From contig JAJQJQ010000046.1 of NCBI GenBank assembly GCA_028622995.1, positions 434,001 through 498,000 on the forward strand: a stretch of 64,000 nt of DNA, written 5' to 3'. Below the pieces are notes generated by a model. The model worked only from the letters and a program-made list of their open reading frames with translations. It had not been told where the DNA came from and did no database searches. The translations under genes and the position numbers were made by a program. Below are positions 47,101-58,431 of this stretch, one piece after another. The stretch is from Panagrolaimus kolymaensis (taxonomy: Eukaryota; Nematoda; Chromadorea; Rhabditida; Panagrolaimidae). Each line of letters opens with the position of its first letter. Positions within the stretch are counted from its first letter, which is position 1.

Positions 47101-49613
47101 GAAAAAAATGTTAAAAAGGTGGGACGGAATTTTGTTTACGAGAAAACACTCGGAAATATTGAATTTCTCTAGCTTTTTTCAAAAAAGAAATTCAATTTTG
47201 TGACAAAAGAAAAAAAACTTATTGAATGAGTGATTTAAATTAATAAAAGTTCAAAGAAATTCGTGAACGCTTTCATTCATGCGAGGAGGACAAAATTAAA
47301 TTAACAAAAAATATTTATGAATGGAAAAAAGGAGTTTCAAAAAAGTTCAAATTTTTTTCCTCGTTATTTATCATTTTTAAATTTTCAAAGATCAAAAGTT
47401 TTATTTTAAAAAAATGAGCGACTCACCATTTTGGTGTTGCTGATGCTGTTGAGCTTGAACTTGTTGCTGTTGTTGTTGAATGGAACCAATGGAAGAATTA
47501 TTACTCATGGGTGATGGAGAAGATACTGAGGATGTACTTCCATTGGGTTTCTGTTGCTGCTGTTGCTGCTGCTGGGGTGGATGTAATGGAATATGATGAT
47601 GGTGATGATCATAAAAGGGATATCGAGGTGCAAATCCATTTGGCATTCCATTCTAAAATAAGGGAATTAAAATCAATTTTTACTTCGATTATTTTTTTGA
47701 AGTTATATTTTTATAGTTTTTTCAAAGTTTTAAGCTTAGACAAAAGCAACTAATTTTTTAAAAATATTCCAAAAAATTATTAGGAACTAGTATAGTTGTG
47801 CACCCACTTTTTCTTTCTTCACTTTTATCATTCTTTTTTCATTACTGAGTGGATAGAATTTTTTGGTATTCCAAAGGATCGCAAAAAAATTCAAGATCTT
47901 TTAAACTAAATGAGCCAAGAACCCAAATACTAAGGATCCACGATCCATAAAAGGAAGGATCCAAAGTCCAAAAATAGTAAATGATCTAAAAACTCAAAAT
48001 GCATTCAAGATCCATAAAATCCAAACTAAAAGATCCAAGATTGCAGCATTTTTTTAAATTGTTAATCTATTGGTAAGAAAAGTAAAAAATGAAGGAATGA
48101 TTTGCTAAAAAAAGAATGATAAAAGTTAAGAAAGAAAAAGTGGGTGCACAACTATACTAGTGCCAATTATTATTACTCTCATTTTTTTAAAACAAAATTT
48201 CAACCTGCTTCCAACAAACCCGAAAATCGCTATCATCTATGGCTTCAACCTTTGACGGCTTAACTGAATCATAAGAAGACGATGAAGGAGATGGTGAAGA
48301 TTCGAATATCATCTTTAAACTACTGTTTTTAAAAATTCATAAACACGCTTGTAGCTGAGAAAAATAAAAATAAAAGCAACCGAAAAAGAGAAGCGCAAAA
48401 ATAGAATTAAGAAAAAATGAAAGTAATCCTTCGTCATGAAAAAAAAGAGAGCCATTTTGCAAAGTTTTTTCTTTCTTTATTCAACTCAAAAAAAGAAGAA
48501 GGTAATCCCTTTTTTGTTAGTTGGTTATAGATTATTATTATTACCTGAAGGCACTTGAGACAAGCACACTGTTTTTAGACGCAAGTAAAAAAAATTAAAA
48601 TAAAAACAATCAAAATTTTCTAACGTCGTCGTTTATATGTTTTTCAAAGTGATGAATGAAGAAAAAAAAAAAGTGTAGTGACATAGATAAAAAGTGAAAT
48701 TTTCATTGAAAGTAATTTAGCTTTCAGATAATCAAATTTGAAGGAATGAGTCAACCAGCTTTTTCGATGAAAAAAGTGTAACTTCTCTCTCTTTGTTTTA
48801 AAGATGTAATAAATTCAAAAAAAGGAACTGATTTTTGAAAAGCCTCCTCATTGAATTGATAATGAGTAAGTAAAAAATAAGCGTCACACGAGTCTTCTTA
48901 CAAAAAAGTCATTCACTACGTAAAGTTAGATTCTTGTGTTAAAAAATTTGAGGTAAAATATTTTTAATAAACCTTACTCGATGCTTTGTTCTCTTATTTC
49001 GCATATTTCATTGCTTCTTTTAAAACTCTGTTTTTCTTTAAAGCATACATCGGTTTCGAGAAAGGAAAAATAAATAAAGATCTTCTTAAAACCTTATAGT
49101 AAAAGACCAAAGGAACAAGCAATTATTTTATTTAAAAAAAAAACAAAATAATTATTATATGAATAATTAATCTTCGAGCCTTAAAAAACAGAAGATAAGC
49201 TTACTATGTTTGGCGTCATTTATCTCACATCAGATTTGGCTTTCTAGAAGTCGAAGATAGTAACCAAAAATCATGAAAAACCATTCAAGAATTTTTAACA
49301 ATCATAGAACTAAGATAAATTTATGAAAGATAAAATTTTGCGTGAAGCCGCTTATTGTATACTTCAACCATGTAAAATTTAAATAAATACTTTTAGAAAA
49401 ATTCATGAAATCCAAGATTTTAGAAGAGAGGAGTAATAAAATTTTTCAAAATATCGTTCAAAAATTAATGCTATCACAAACCTGTAAAGTCATAAAATCG
49501 AATGCCGTAGCAGCAACCAAATTTTGGTAATTTTGTTGTTGCTGTTGTAATGGATCAAATTTGATATCAACTCCAACAACTTCATCTCCTCCGACATTTG
49601 TATGTTGATCCAT
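44111..49613 (-). CDS. ast-1: ETS-domain transcription factor, ERG/FLI class, AST-1-like
   Basis: Exons 49613-49482, 48312-48205, 47652-47427, 47021-46924, 46865-46739 and 44703-44111 give 427 residues. The last exon carries a complete ETS domain ([77 protein letters not shown]) preceded by [11 protein letters not shown], an ERG/FLI signature. It binds GGAA sites; C. elegans AST-1 specifies dopaminergic neurons and axon guidance. The N-terminal half is Gln/Asn/His-rich. Three introns are about 1.2-2.0 kb (44704-46738, 48313-49481) or shorter, one with a transposon. The join of the first two exons uses a weak AAAG acceptor before ATG 48312, so 48312 may instead be a separate start. Confidence 0.88.
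44704..46738 (-). other. Long intron preceding the ETS-domain exon
   Basis: Starts GTAAGA and ends TTTTCAG. About 2 kb of AT-rich sequence; no exon or element recognised. Confidence 0.55.
47783..48164. mobile_element. 382-bp hAT-like non-autonomous element (element A)
   Basis: Inverted repeats of more than 50 bp: left GG-A-ACTAGTATAGTTGTGCAC..., right the reverse complement ending ...ACTATACTAGTGCC. The flanking AATTATTA (47775-47782 and 48165-48172) is an exact 8-bp target duplication. The core has repeated GATCCA(A/T)A units. It sits in an intron of the ETS gene. Confidence 0.85.
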
Positions 49614-51713
49614 CTAATAAAAACCATTATTTAATAAAATAAATCCAAACGTTTTCAAACAACAAAAAACACTTTTGTGTGTTAAAATAAAAAATGCCTT
49701 TCTTCAACAGGAGGTATCCATCCTTTTTTTGCTGGAGGAATGAATGGATGGAGGATGGAAAGGCACTTAATACTTTGACGCTCACGCGCAAGAAAAAATA
49801 AAAAACGACAGGAAGGAAAAGGAAGCGGAAAAGCACTGAAGAGATCGGAGGAGAAGAAGAAGCCCATCACACACAAAAAAATACGTATATTTAAAAAACC
49901 CCCATCTTTTTTTTCCTTCTCCTATCTCAGTCTCGAAGGAAGGCAATACAAGAAGAAAGAAGAAAAAATCTCCGGTGCGCGGAAATCGCCAACGGACGGA
50001 ACTTTTGCTTTCCTTCCTTCCGAAAATCTTTAAAAAAAGTAAAATGAAGAAAACCGATTTTCTGACAATTCTGTCTCTAAAAAATCTTGTTTGAAATAGA
50101 AAAAAGGATGGAACCCTAAAAAAATAGGAGGAAGGAAGAAGGAGGATGGATCGTATCCATGCTTTTCAAGCAAGCAGCTTTAAAGAAGAAGAAAAAAACT
50201 TGGCACCAAAAATAGGCGGAGCCTGCTTGCTTTTAACCCAATGAACGACGATGGCGCGTGCCATCGATGTTTTTGTTAAAAATCTCCTCAAAAAAAAGGT
50301 TGACAAAAAAGAAGAAAGCATGATGCGGAGGTTGATGCTCAAGCTGCTAGCTAGTGGTGGATGAATAGAAAATTGTTTGCAATCGAACCACCACCACCGG
50401 AAGTTTGGTAAGGACGAAGACGAAGCAAAAAAAAAAATAAAGCACTTTTTTTTCCATCTTACGGTGAAAAATGAAAGAAGAGATATAATTATACTTCTAC
50501 TTATTCTTTTTCTTCTGAAGCTTTTAAAAACATATTTTTCTTTACTTTCTATTCTTTATAAGTGAAAGTGAGACCTAAAATGGGATATGAAAACTATTGT
50601 ATAAAAAGATAGTAACAATTTTTTCTGCAATATTTATCAATCTTCAGTTACTTTCATTAAATTTGAGAAATCAACTTTATTTTCGCCTTTTAAAAATTGA
50701 CAGTAACACAAACACTTAAAAATAATTTTTCTTGCTTGTTAATATATTTTTTTAACAGATGTTTCTAAAGCTATGGTTGTCACTTAAAAACAATATAAGA
50801 GTATATAAGCTTCTTTTTGTTTTATTAAAACAGATTGTCATCCATACTTTATTTAATAAATAAAAAAAATGGAAAAAAGTATTGTGGATCAAATTTCAGT
50901 AAAGTCAATCTCCCGCGTAAACATGCAACAGTCTGTCTCATCTTCTTTCTTTTTTTTTAGTTCTTGTATGGCATTTTTTGAATTCTTGTTTGCTTTTTCA
51001 TGAGTACACTCTTTTTTATTCTCTTGACTTTTCCATCTTCCCTTTTTTTATAAAGGGTTTTTATTTTTCACTTTGATTTTACTTTTATTTTTCGAGAAAA
51101 TTAAAAGGATTTTTCATAGCTTTATGGAAAGTGACAGTATTTTTTTCGTTGATACTTTTATGTGAAATCCATGATATTAAATGGCTTTGAACAAAAATTC
51201 TTCAGAAATGATTACTATCGTCGAAATGATACTCACAGCATTTTAACAATATTTTCTATTTTTATGTTACTATCAAATAAGACTACAGTAGTTTGGTTGC
51301 TTCATCTCACGTTCAAAGAAACAATCAAAGTTTTTCTTTTTCTTATTTTTGGAAAAAAGAGGCCCTTCTTTTTTGCATAACAGTAAATTCAATCAACTTT
51401 TTGAGTTTCCGGTCAAATTTAAAATGCTTGCTTGAGTTTCTTCGTCTTCTTCGTTTTTGCTTTGATTCAATAAAAAGAATGGCAGCAGTGTCTCGAACTT
51501 TTTATTTTTATTTCTTGCTCGTAGACGCTGCTTAATTACCAATTCAAAATGCTTTTTTCTCGAGAAAATTTATGACAACAAACGTTTGAGTTTTTGGTTT
51601 TCGAACTTGTTTTGTTAAATGTAAAAAAATGGGGAGAAAATAACAAAACACGATGATGATGTTAACATAATAATATTGATAATTGCAGCAAGAAAAAAAT
51701 ATGAGCAAGATTT
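49614..51713. other. Upstream region of the ETS gene
   Basis: About 2 kb of AT-rich DNA with less AT-rich patches at 49970-50040 and 50215-50270. No exon supported. Contains a consensus ETS site (listed). The open frames at 49627-49876 and 51162-51535 have random composition. Confidence 0.45.
50396..50404 (+). promoter_or_regulatory. Consensus ETS-binding site upstream of the ETS gene
   Basis: ACCGGAAGT is the optimal ERG/FLI-class site, 0.8 kb upstream of the first ETS-gene exon. Autoregulation is inferred, not shown. Confidence 0.3.
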
Positions 51714-51715
51714 TA

Positions 51716-51908
51716 AAGGGACATAGCTATTTCATGCCTTTTCAAAAATTTCGATACTGGGGCTGATAGGAACAGTCGGGGCGGCGCGTGTTTGAATTAC
51801 CGTGTCACTTCTGTCTTACACGGTAATTCAAACACGCGCCTTACCAAGTGTAACTTGCAGTGCCCGCAAACGAAATTTCAAAAAAGGCATGAAATAGCTA
51901 TGTCCCTT
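51716..51908. mobile_element. 193-bp TA-flanked foldback MITE, copy 2
   Basis: Same length and, by eye, one base different from the copy at 34193-34385 (CGGGGCGGCG here against CGGGTCGGCG). TA target duplication at 51714-51715 and 51909-51910. Confidence 0.9.
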
Positions 51909-52082
51909 TAAGCTTTTAAATTGTTATTTAAAAAAATACATCAAAGTAAAACAAAAAATTTTCGGCACTTCTATAGATATCGTCCTTAATTTATTTTTTA
52001 TTTTTTTTCATTCTTTTTTTTTTAGATTTTATAATCCAAATTTTTTTAAATAAAAAGGAGACAATTTTTTTATTTTTAGAAT

Positions 52083-52520
52083 CTTGATTTATAAGATCCT
52101 TTATGGGACCTGGATCTTTAAGTTTTATGGGTTCTAGATCTTTAAGATTCTTTATGGGTTATGGATCTTTATTTATGGGTTATGGAACTTTAATAACCTT
52201 TATAGGATCTGGATCTTTAAGATTCTTTTAAGGATCTTGATCTTTAAGTTTTATGGGTTATGGATCTTTAAGATTCTTTATAGGTTCTGGATCCTTTTGA
52301 TTCTTTATGGGTTCTGGATCTTTATTAATCTTTATGGGTTATGGATCTTTTAAATCCTTTTTGGGAACTTTATAGGTTCTGGATCTTTAAGATTCTTTTA
52401 AGGATCTGGATCTTTAATTTTATTTATAGGTTCTGGATCTTAATTTACTTTTATGGGTTCTTTAAGATTCTTTTTGGGATCTGGATCTTTAATTACCTTT
52501 ATGGGATCTGAATTCATTAT
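52083..52520. repeat. GGATCTTTAAG minisatellite inside element B
   Basis: Roughly 15-18 imperfect units of about 25-28 bp with the consensus GGATCTTTAAGATTC then TTTATGGGTTCT. Unit lengths vary by small deletions. Confidence 0.8.
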
Positions 52521-52601
52521 TGGATCTAGATCCTTTAACGTTTTAAAGCACTTCAAAATTCACACTTTTATATGATTTAATTTTGTTGCATAGAAAAAGA
52601 A

Positions 52602-52685
52602 GTATCGGTAGTCGAGTGGTCTGGAACTGCTCGTCCGATCTGTCAGTTTTCCAAAAAAGTTCGAATCCTCCATTGGTCGAAAAAA
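52602..52685 (+). pseudogene. tRNA-like sequence inside element B
   Basis: TAGTCGAGTGG (52609-52619) matches the Pol III A box and AGTTCGAATCC (52658-52668) matches the B box at tRNA spacing. Stems, especially the T arm, do not pair properly, so it is a tRNA-derived relic rather than a working tRNA. Its place just inside the right inverted repeat is unusual. Confidence 0.5.
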
Positions 52686-52810
52686 GAATGAAAAAAATAA
52701 AAATAAATTAAGGACGATATCTATAGAAGTACCAAATTTTCTTCGGTTAGAAAATTATGTTTTGATACTGAAAAAAAGCTATCTACAATCGAAAAATAAA
52801 GTGTAAAATA

Positions 52811-53513
52811 AGATTAGTGCACAAGATTACTATGTAAAAAAACAAAAGGCTGTTCAGGAAAAAACTTTTAGACGGTTGAAGAGATTAAATTTTAATTGAT
52901 TTGGCTTTTAGACGGCTAATGAGATTAAATTTTTTTTATTGATTTCAATAAATTATTTTATATGTTACACTGAAACAAACAGCCGCAGCACCGTCTTCGA
53001 TTTTTAACAGTAAAAAAATTTTTGGTCCGACAATTAGTTATATTTAAATTTTTTGCTTAAAATACCTTTTTTCAAACATGCTTTGTTTCAGAAAACAATA
53101 GAAAATTGGAAAAAAAAACTAAAAATTTTATTTTGTAATTGACCTTATAATTATTATTTTTTTCAATTTACACCAAAACATTTTTTACATCAAAAATCTT
53201 GCGAATATACGAGTTGCTTTTACATCTTATCTAATCAAGAATAAAACAAAATTTTTAATTTTTAACATTTTTAAAAAAATTTTTCAATATTAAATAGTTG
53301 GTAAAGAAGTTGGGTAATAACAATCGAAGACGGTGCTGCGGCTGTTTGTTTCAGTGTAACATATAAAATAATTTATTGAAATCAATAAAAAAAATTTAAT
53401 CTCATTAGCCGTCTAAAAGCCAAATCAATTAAAATTTAATCTCTTCAACCGTCTAAAAGTTTTTTCCTGAACAGCCTTTTGTTTTTTTACATAGTAATCT
53501 TGTGCACTAATCT
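52811..53513. repeat. 703-bp foldback with 192-bp near-perfect inverted arms
   Basis: Arms 52811-53002 and 53322-53513 are, as far as I can check by eye, exact reverse complements; the 319-bp spacer is unique AT-rich sequence. Each arm holds two copies of a CTTTTAGACGG(T/C)T(G/A)A(A/T)GAGATTAAAT subrepeat, and a degenerate third copy lies just outside at 53508-53525. No clear target duplication or coding capacity. Confidence 0.85.
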
Positions 53514-54572
53514 CTTGAGCCGTCTGCAACAATAATTACTAGAAACTCCGCTGCCTCCGGTCGGCGATCTTACTTGTTTTATTGAAAAATACAAAATTGC
53601 CACTCGTATTAATGCCTATGTTTTAATAATTACTTTTCCAAAAAGTTATTGTATTGACTTTTATAAAAATTAAAACTTTTCCCGAACAATCTTATCACTC
53701 GTGTCTATTTTAATCACTTAATTTTCAATAATGAGATCCTAAAAATTGAAACATGTGTAAGCCTTTAAAACTTTTTTTTTGCACGAATCAAAATAAACAA
53801 TGAACTGAACCATTAAAAAAAAATTTATACCAGCTTGTGAAAAATTCGCAAAAAGTTAAGGTTATAGTCATCGAGCAAGCTTACAATAGTTAAATCACTT
53901 AATTTGCGCAGCAAGCAAACCCATGTTTTGCTGATTTTTTATGTATATGAAAATTACCCAAATCATTTCATCGCGCTTGGAAAACAAAATATAGTTTCAT
54001 TCTAATTTATGCAAATTTTTTAGGTGAATTTCCTATTTTAATATAAAAGATTTCAAGATAAGATACAAAAAAACAGAGAGAAAAAGAATAATAATATGTA
54101 TGGGAAATAGCGAAGCCTAGTAGCCCTGGAACTGCGACCAAAAGTAATCGAAAACGAACGAACAATAAAAATTAATAAGAAGGAAATATTCAAGTTACTT
54201 TTCGATTAAACTCACCGAAAATAATAAAAAAAGTTCCCTATGTTTATTCTTTTCATAAACTAAACGTCAGCGTACTTTTAATTAAATTTTGCGTTTAGAA
54301 TACCTAAAAGTTTTGTATGCTAATCCAATTAAATTTAGAAAAAAAAATATACGATCCAAAAGCTTAGTTAAAAAAAATTTCATTGAAAATCGTTAAAAAT
54401 AATTTCGCTTTAATTTCATAATAAAGAAACTTAATATTCATAAAAAAAGTAAAATTTGTGAATATTTTATTAAAAATTTGCATATTTTCTAATGAAAACA
54501 TTATTAAAAATCATAAAAAATTATTTGGATATAATTGTCTCAATTCAATTAAAACAATTTATTAAAAAAAAT

Positions 54573-54637
54573 TGTGGGGATTCGAACCTATGACAGAAAT
54601 ATCCAAACATCACCGCCTTCAACGCCTACGCCACACA
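54573..54637 (-). pseudogene. tRNA-like relic with A and B boxes
   Basis: On the minus strand TGGCGTAGGCG (A box) and GGTTCGAATCC (B box) are present, the ends TGTGTGG and CCCCACA pair at 6 of 7 positions, and a T8 terminator follows. The anticodon arm does not fold and the length (65 nt) is short, so it is a tRNA-derived relic or SINE head. Confidence 0.45.
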
Positions 54638-55017
54638 GCAAATGTATAACAAGGAACTTTAGCCAATGATATTTTTACTCTAAATCAAAATATTTAAATT
54701 TCCATAGCGGCATACATCTATTTTTATGTGATGTTTTTTAAAGTTAGCTTACTCATAGAGGTAATTGAGGGTGGAGAAAACGATTTTTATAGCCAGAATA
54801 TGCGTTAACTTTGCTGCAACGCTCAGCGGGACATTGTGAACTTTTAAAATGTTGTGATTAAGCACTTTTTTTCTATACTTCCTTCTATTTTTTTTAAAAA
54901 TTCGTCAATGCGACGAAAAATTGACCCTAAAGAGCCCTCTAATATCAACATAATTACACGAAATAAAAAAAATCATAAATTTCGGTTAGCAGATCGGGCG
55001 TTCTCATTGCTAAAACA

Positions 55018-55048
55018 GCCGCACCCCTCGCTTCGCTCGGGGTGCGGC
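55018..55048. repeat. GC-rich hairpin
   Basis: GCCGCACCCC / GGGGTGCGGC: a perfect 10-bp stem with an 11-nt loop in AT-rich DNA. It resembles a Helitron terminal hairpin, but no CTRR end follows on either strand (the minus strand has TTTTAG). A smaller palindrome TCACAATT-AC-AATTGTGA lies 15 bp to the right. Confidence 0.5.
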
Positions 55049-56471
55049 GGGATAATTTGTTTTGTCACAATTACAATTGTGATCACTAAAAATTTAAAAA
55101 GCATAAAAACAAAAACAATTTTTGCAAAAAAATAAAGTAATATAAAAGTAAATAATAAAGACATATGATTTCCTGTTTTTGATGTGTTCTCTCATTTGAA
55201 TACAGTATGGACAAAAAATATGCTTACGTAATTATGAATCCAGACAATAACAAACTAAAAAAGGCGAAATATTTTTGTTGGTTGAAAATTTTATTAACTC
55301 AAGCCAATGTTGAAAGGCCAAACATGATTTTATTTGTAACCATAAACTTTAAAAAGTGGAACTTTGAAAAATTACGACTATGTTATCAATTATATTACGG
55401 CTTCTTAAATCATAGCAAAAATTGATTTGTAAAACAACCAAAAAATCAAAGTAATTCATAATTTAAAAATACTGCGAAAAATTTATTATTAGCATTTGCA
55501 ATTCATGAAGAATATACAAAAAATGAAAAAAATGTGAAACGTGATAATATGAATTTATATTTTCTTGCCAAATAAAGCTAGTTCAGATTTACAAGCAAAC
55601 TTATATTTGAAAATGAATTGGATATTACCGTATTCATGATTTTTTTCGGCACCACTTTTGTGCTTCTTCGCTTGCTTTTTTTGCTTTTAACTTTCTATCA
55701 TCTTTTTTCTTTTCATTTTCAGTTATTACATTTTTCTATTTCCGGTCATTTCTTTGATTCCTTCTGTTTTTACCTATAAATTTTCTTCATCAAAAGCGCG
55801 CTTCCAACCAACACCGTTCATTTTCAAATCAAGTCCATTAACGGCCTCATTTGGCCTAAAAAGAGGAGTGAACAACTTGAAAGTGTGCCATCCTTTCTTT
55901 TTACACCAATTTTTTTGACACCCTCATCGCTGCCGCCGCTCCTTTTTTTCTTTTATTTTTTTTAAAACAAAAGGAGTAGTTTTTTACCGCTGCCACAGTA
56001 GGTGTCTGTCTGCTGCTTGTTTTGGAACATGGTAGTAACAGAACAGTAGCAGCGGCTAAGAAAAAGATCGGCGCTGAAAATCCGCGAAAAGATTGAACGG
56101 ATGTGAAAGATATTACACAATGCTAAAAAAAAGCCGTCCATGAACTACTCAAAAACAAATATTAAAAAATGTATGCAAATATTGAACTTAATCAAGAAAG
56201 AATAAATCTTTTTTCTTTTTCTTTTCTGTAAAATGGAAAGATACAAAGAAAAAATCGATAGAAATGTTTCAAATTTTTTTTCAAAAGATTTATAAAAACT
56301 ATTGTGTTTTTCTAAACTAAATATACGGCTATTTTTTTATCATAGCAACAAAAAGGCCATAGTGCTATAAAAATTGCATTATAAAAAACAAGTTTTTCTC
56401 TCTCTTTTTTTCTTTACTTTTTTTTCATTGAAGCACAGAGTTATAGGCCTCAATTGACAACCAAGCTTTCG

Positions 56472-56543
56472 GCCCATGTAGTATAGTGGTTAGTACTTCA
56501 CGTTGTGGCCGTGACGACATCGGTTCGATTCCGATCATGGGCA
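56472..56543 (+). tRNA. tRNA-His (GTG)
   Basis: 72 nt with acceptor stem GCCCATG/CATGGGC, anticodon arm TCACG-TTGTGGC-CGTGA (anticodon GTG) and T arm ATCGG-TTCGATT-CCGAT. D arm GTAT...GTAC folds with one G-T pair. A box TAGTATAGTGG and B box GGTTCGATTCC are intact; a T7 terminator follows at 56546. No intron. Confidence 0.96.
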
Positions 56544-58431
56544 ATCTTTTTTTGAAATTTTGAATTCAGAAAATTTTATGATGAAGAGCTTTATTTCTCA
56601 CAAAATTAAAATCAGAAACATTTTTTGCGAAGTCCATGTTTCAAATTTTCAAAGATAAAACTTTTTTATTTATATTTCTTACACAATGGTGACAATTACT
56701 CGTTTCTGTTTACGGCATAGAAAAGGAATATCTAATTGTTGTTATGTAAAATATTATAGCTAAAGAAATTCAGTCATCCATCAAATCATCTGTCGCTAAA
56801 AACAAGCAGCTTCCATTTCCATAAAAGATATGTTTCAACCACAAAAAGAAAGAAATAAAGAACAATGCCGCCGCTGCCTCTTCGAAAAAAAGGAAAAGCG
56901 GATCGCTGTCGTCGTCGAAGAAAACAATTTACAGCTGAGATTTTTTCTTCTTCTTTGATGGCGACAATAGACTCAACAGTTTTAAAAAAAAAGTGGTGGT
57001 GCAATTGAGCCGCTTTTCTAGCTGCCTTGCATGTTTGCTTCTTTCTTTCTTCCTTTGATTGACCATTTATGGAGAAAAAAAAAGCGGAAGAAGCGTTCAC
57101 TCTCATTCGCGCAGTTGTTTCATAAAATAATTGTCTCTGCTGCTTCTCGATTGCATTCGCTCTCTTCTTTTGTCATCAAAAAATAAAATAAAATTCATGT
57201 TTGTAAAAAAGAGTAAGAAGACTCTTCTCTTTCACAATGACACTGGTCAAGACTCTAAAAGAAGAAGTGCGGTAAAAAATAGAGAGTGAAAAAGGTCGGT
57301 CGGCAAAATTCTTTTTATGTATTTTTTTTTGGATTGGTGCTTTCTTCTCTTGCTTGCATAATGACCCTTTAAAACCCGAAGAAAACAAGAACAATCATGA
57401 AAGATGTAACTGTCTTTTTATTTATTTTTTTTTGAGGACTGTCAAAGGTTAAATGGGGTCAATTGGCTGGTTCGATCCTCTTTAAAGGATATAAGCAAAA
57501 AATTTAAGGGTTTTAAAATGAGGATTTTGTTTGAAAGTGAGTTGGTAAATTAAATACAGTAAATAAAAAATTGCAAAAATGACTGAAACTAAAAAACTTT
57601 TTAGGATTTAGTTGTTGGCTTTTCTCAAAATACATACATATTTCAATCAAAAAGTTTTATATTTTTTTATTTTTCAAGTTGTACTATTAAAGAAAAGAGA
57701 AAGAGAAAAACAAAGAGCATCAGTGTCTTTATCTATCTATGGTATGTGTATTGTTGAAAAATCTTTCCCTAAGGAGATTTATCAACAAAAAAGAAGAAAA
57801 GAAATGAAAAGATGAGAATAGGGAGCAATTTCCTCTCCTTTTTTGGCTGTTTTTTTTTTTACCAACAACCAAAAATACACTCTTGGGAAAAAATTATGCA
57901 AAAAAAAAAAAAAACATATATAAAAGTTCCTTCCGGAGTTGCTTCTTATTTTCTTATTCTTCAATGTCTTATTTTTTGGATACATTCAAAATCGGCTGTC
58001 AAAAGATTTTTTCAGTTTTTTTAAACTAAAAAAATTTGAAGTTAAAATGTAAAAAATAATTCTGTTTAAACCAAATTTGAAGAAAGCTATTTTACGTCAA
58101 AAAAGAAACTACTAAAATGGATATTTTCTAATTTTATTATTCTTCATTCCTTTTATTCAACTTTTTTATTTTCATCAACGCAACACGGTTCTCTCGTTAA
58201 AAACCCGATTAATGAATCCATTCTTCTTTTTTTGGCATCAACATCGAAATTTTTTTATTGTCGTCGTCGACTTCTAAAAATTGAAAAGAAGCAACAACAA
58301 TAAAAAAAAAGAAATAAAACACCACCACCATCAAAAAATAACTTTGCCTTCTTCTTTCTTCTTAAAGCCCTTCAAAAAATAAACTAACAAAAAAAAGTGT
58401 TTCACCTTTTTATTTTTTGTGCCTTTGAAAA
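56544..58431. other. Upstream region of the K2P-type channel gene
   Basis: AT-rich with poly-pyrimidine stretches (TTCTTTCTT). No exon, RNA or element supported. GTTCCTTCCGGAGTT at about 57928 contains a reverse ETS-like CCGGAAGG. Confidence 0.4.

Larger units (their letters stand above)
51964..52733. mobile_element. 770-bp hAT-like non-autonomous element (element B)
   Basis: Inverted repeats GG-C-ACTTCTATAGATATCG... and ...CGATATCTATAGAAGTACC, about 50 bp long, with an exact 8-bp duplication AAATTTTC at 51956-51963 and 52734-52741. Ends share the GGnACT start, a TATAG motif and the TTCATTCTTTTTT inner part with element A, so both belong to one family. The interior is a GGATCTTTAAGATTCTTTATGGGTT minisatellite plus a tRNA-like sequence. 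Confidence 0.88.
53514..56471. other. Gene-poor region between transposons and tRNA-His
   Basis: AT-rich, no supported exon. Contains a tRNA-like relic and a GC hairpin (listed). The frame 55207-55425 (MDKKYAYVIMNPDNNK...) starts with ATG and has protein-like composition, but there is no homology I know; it may be a transposon remnant. Confidence 0.4.

Noticed and set aside
52083..52520. Possible CRISPR-like array
   Set aside because: Units are contiguous and variable without unique spacers; a minisatellite in a eukaryotic transposon.
55018..55048. Second Helitron 3' end
   Set aside because: The hairpin is not followed by CTRR on either strand and no helicase sequence is near.
57455..57490. 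B-box-like GGTTCGATCC
   Set aside because: No A box at tRNA spacing and no cloverleaf.
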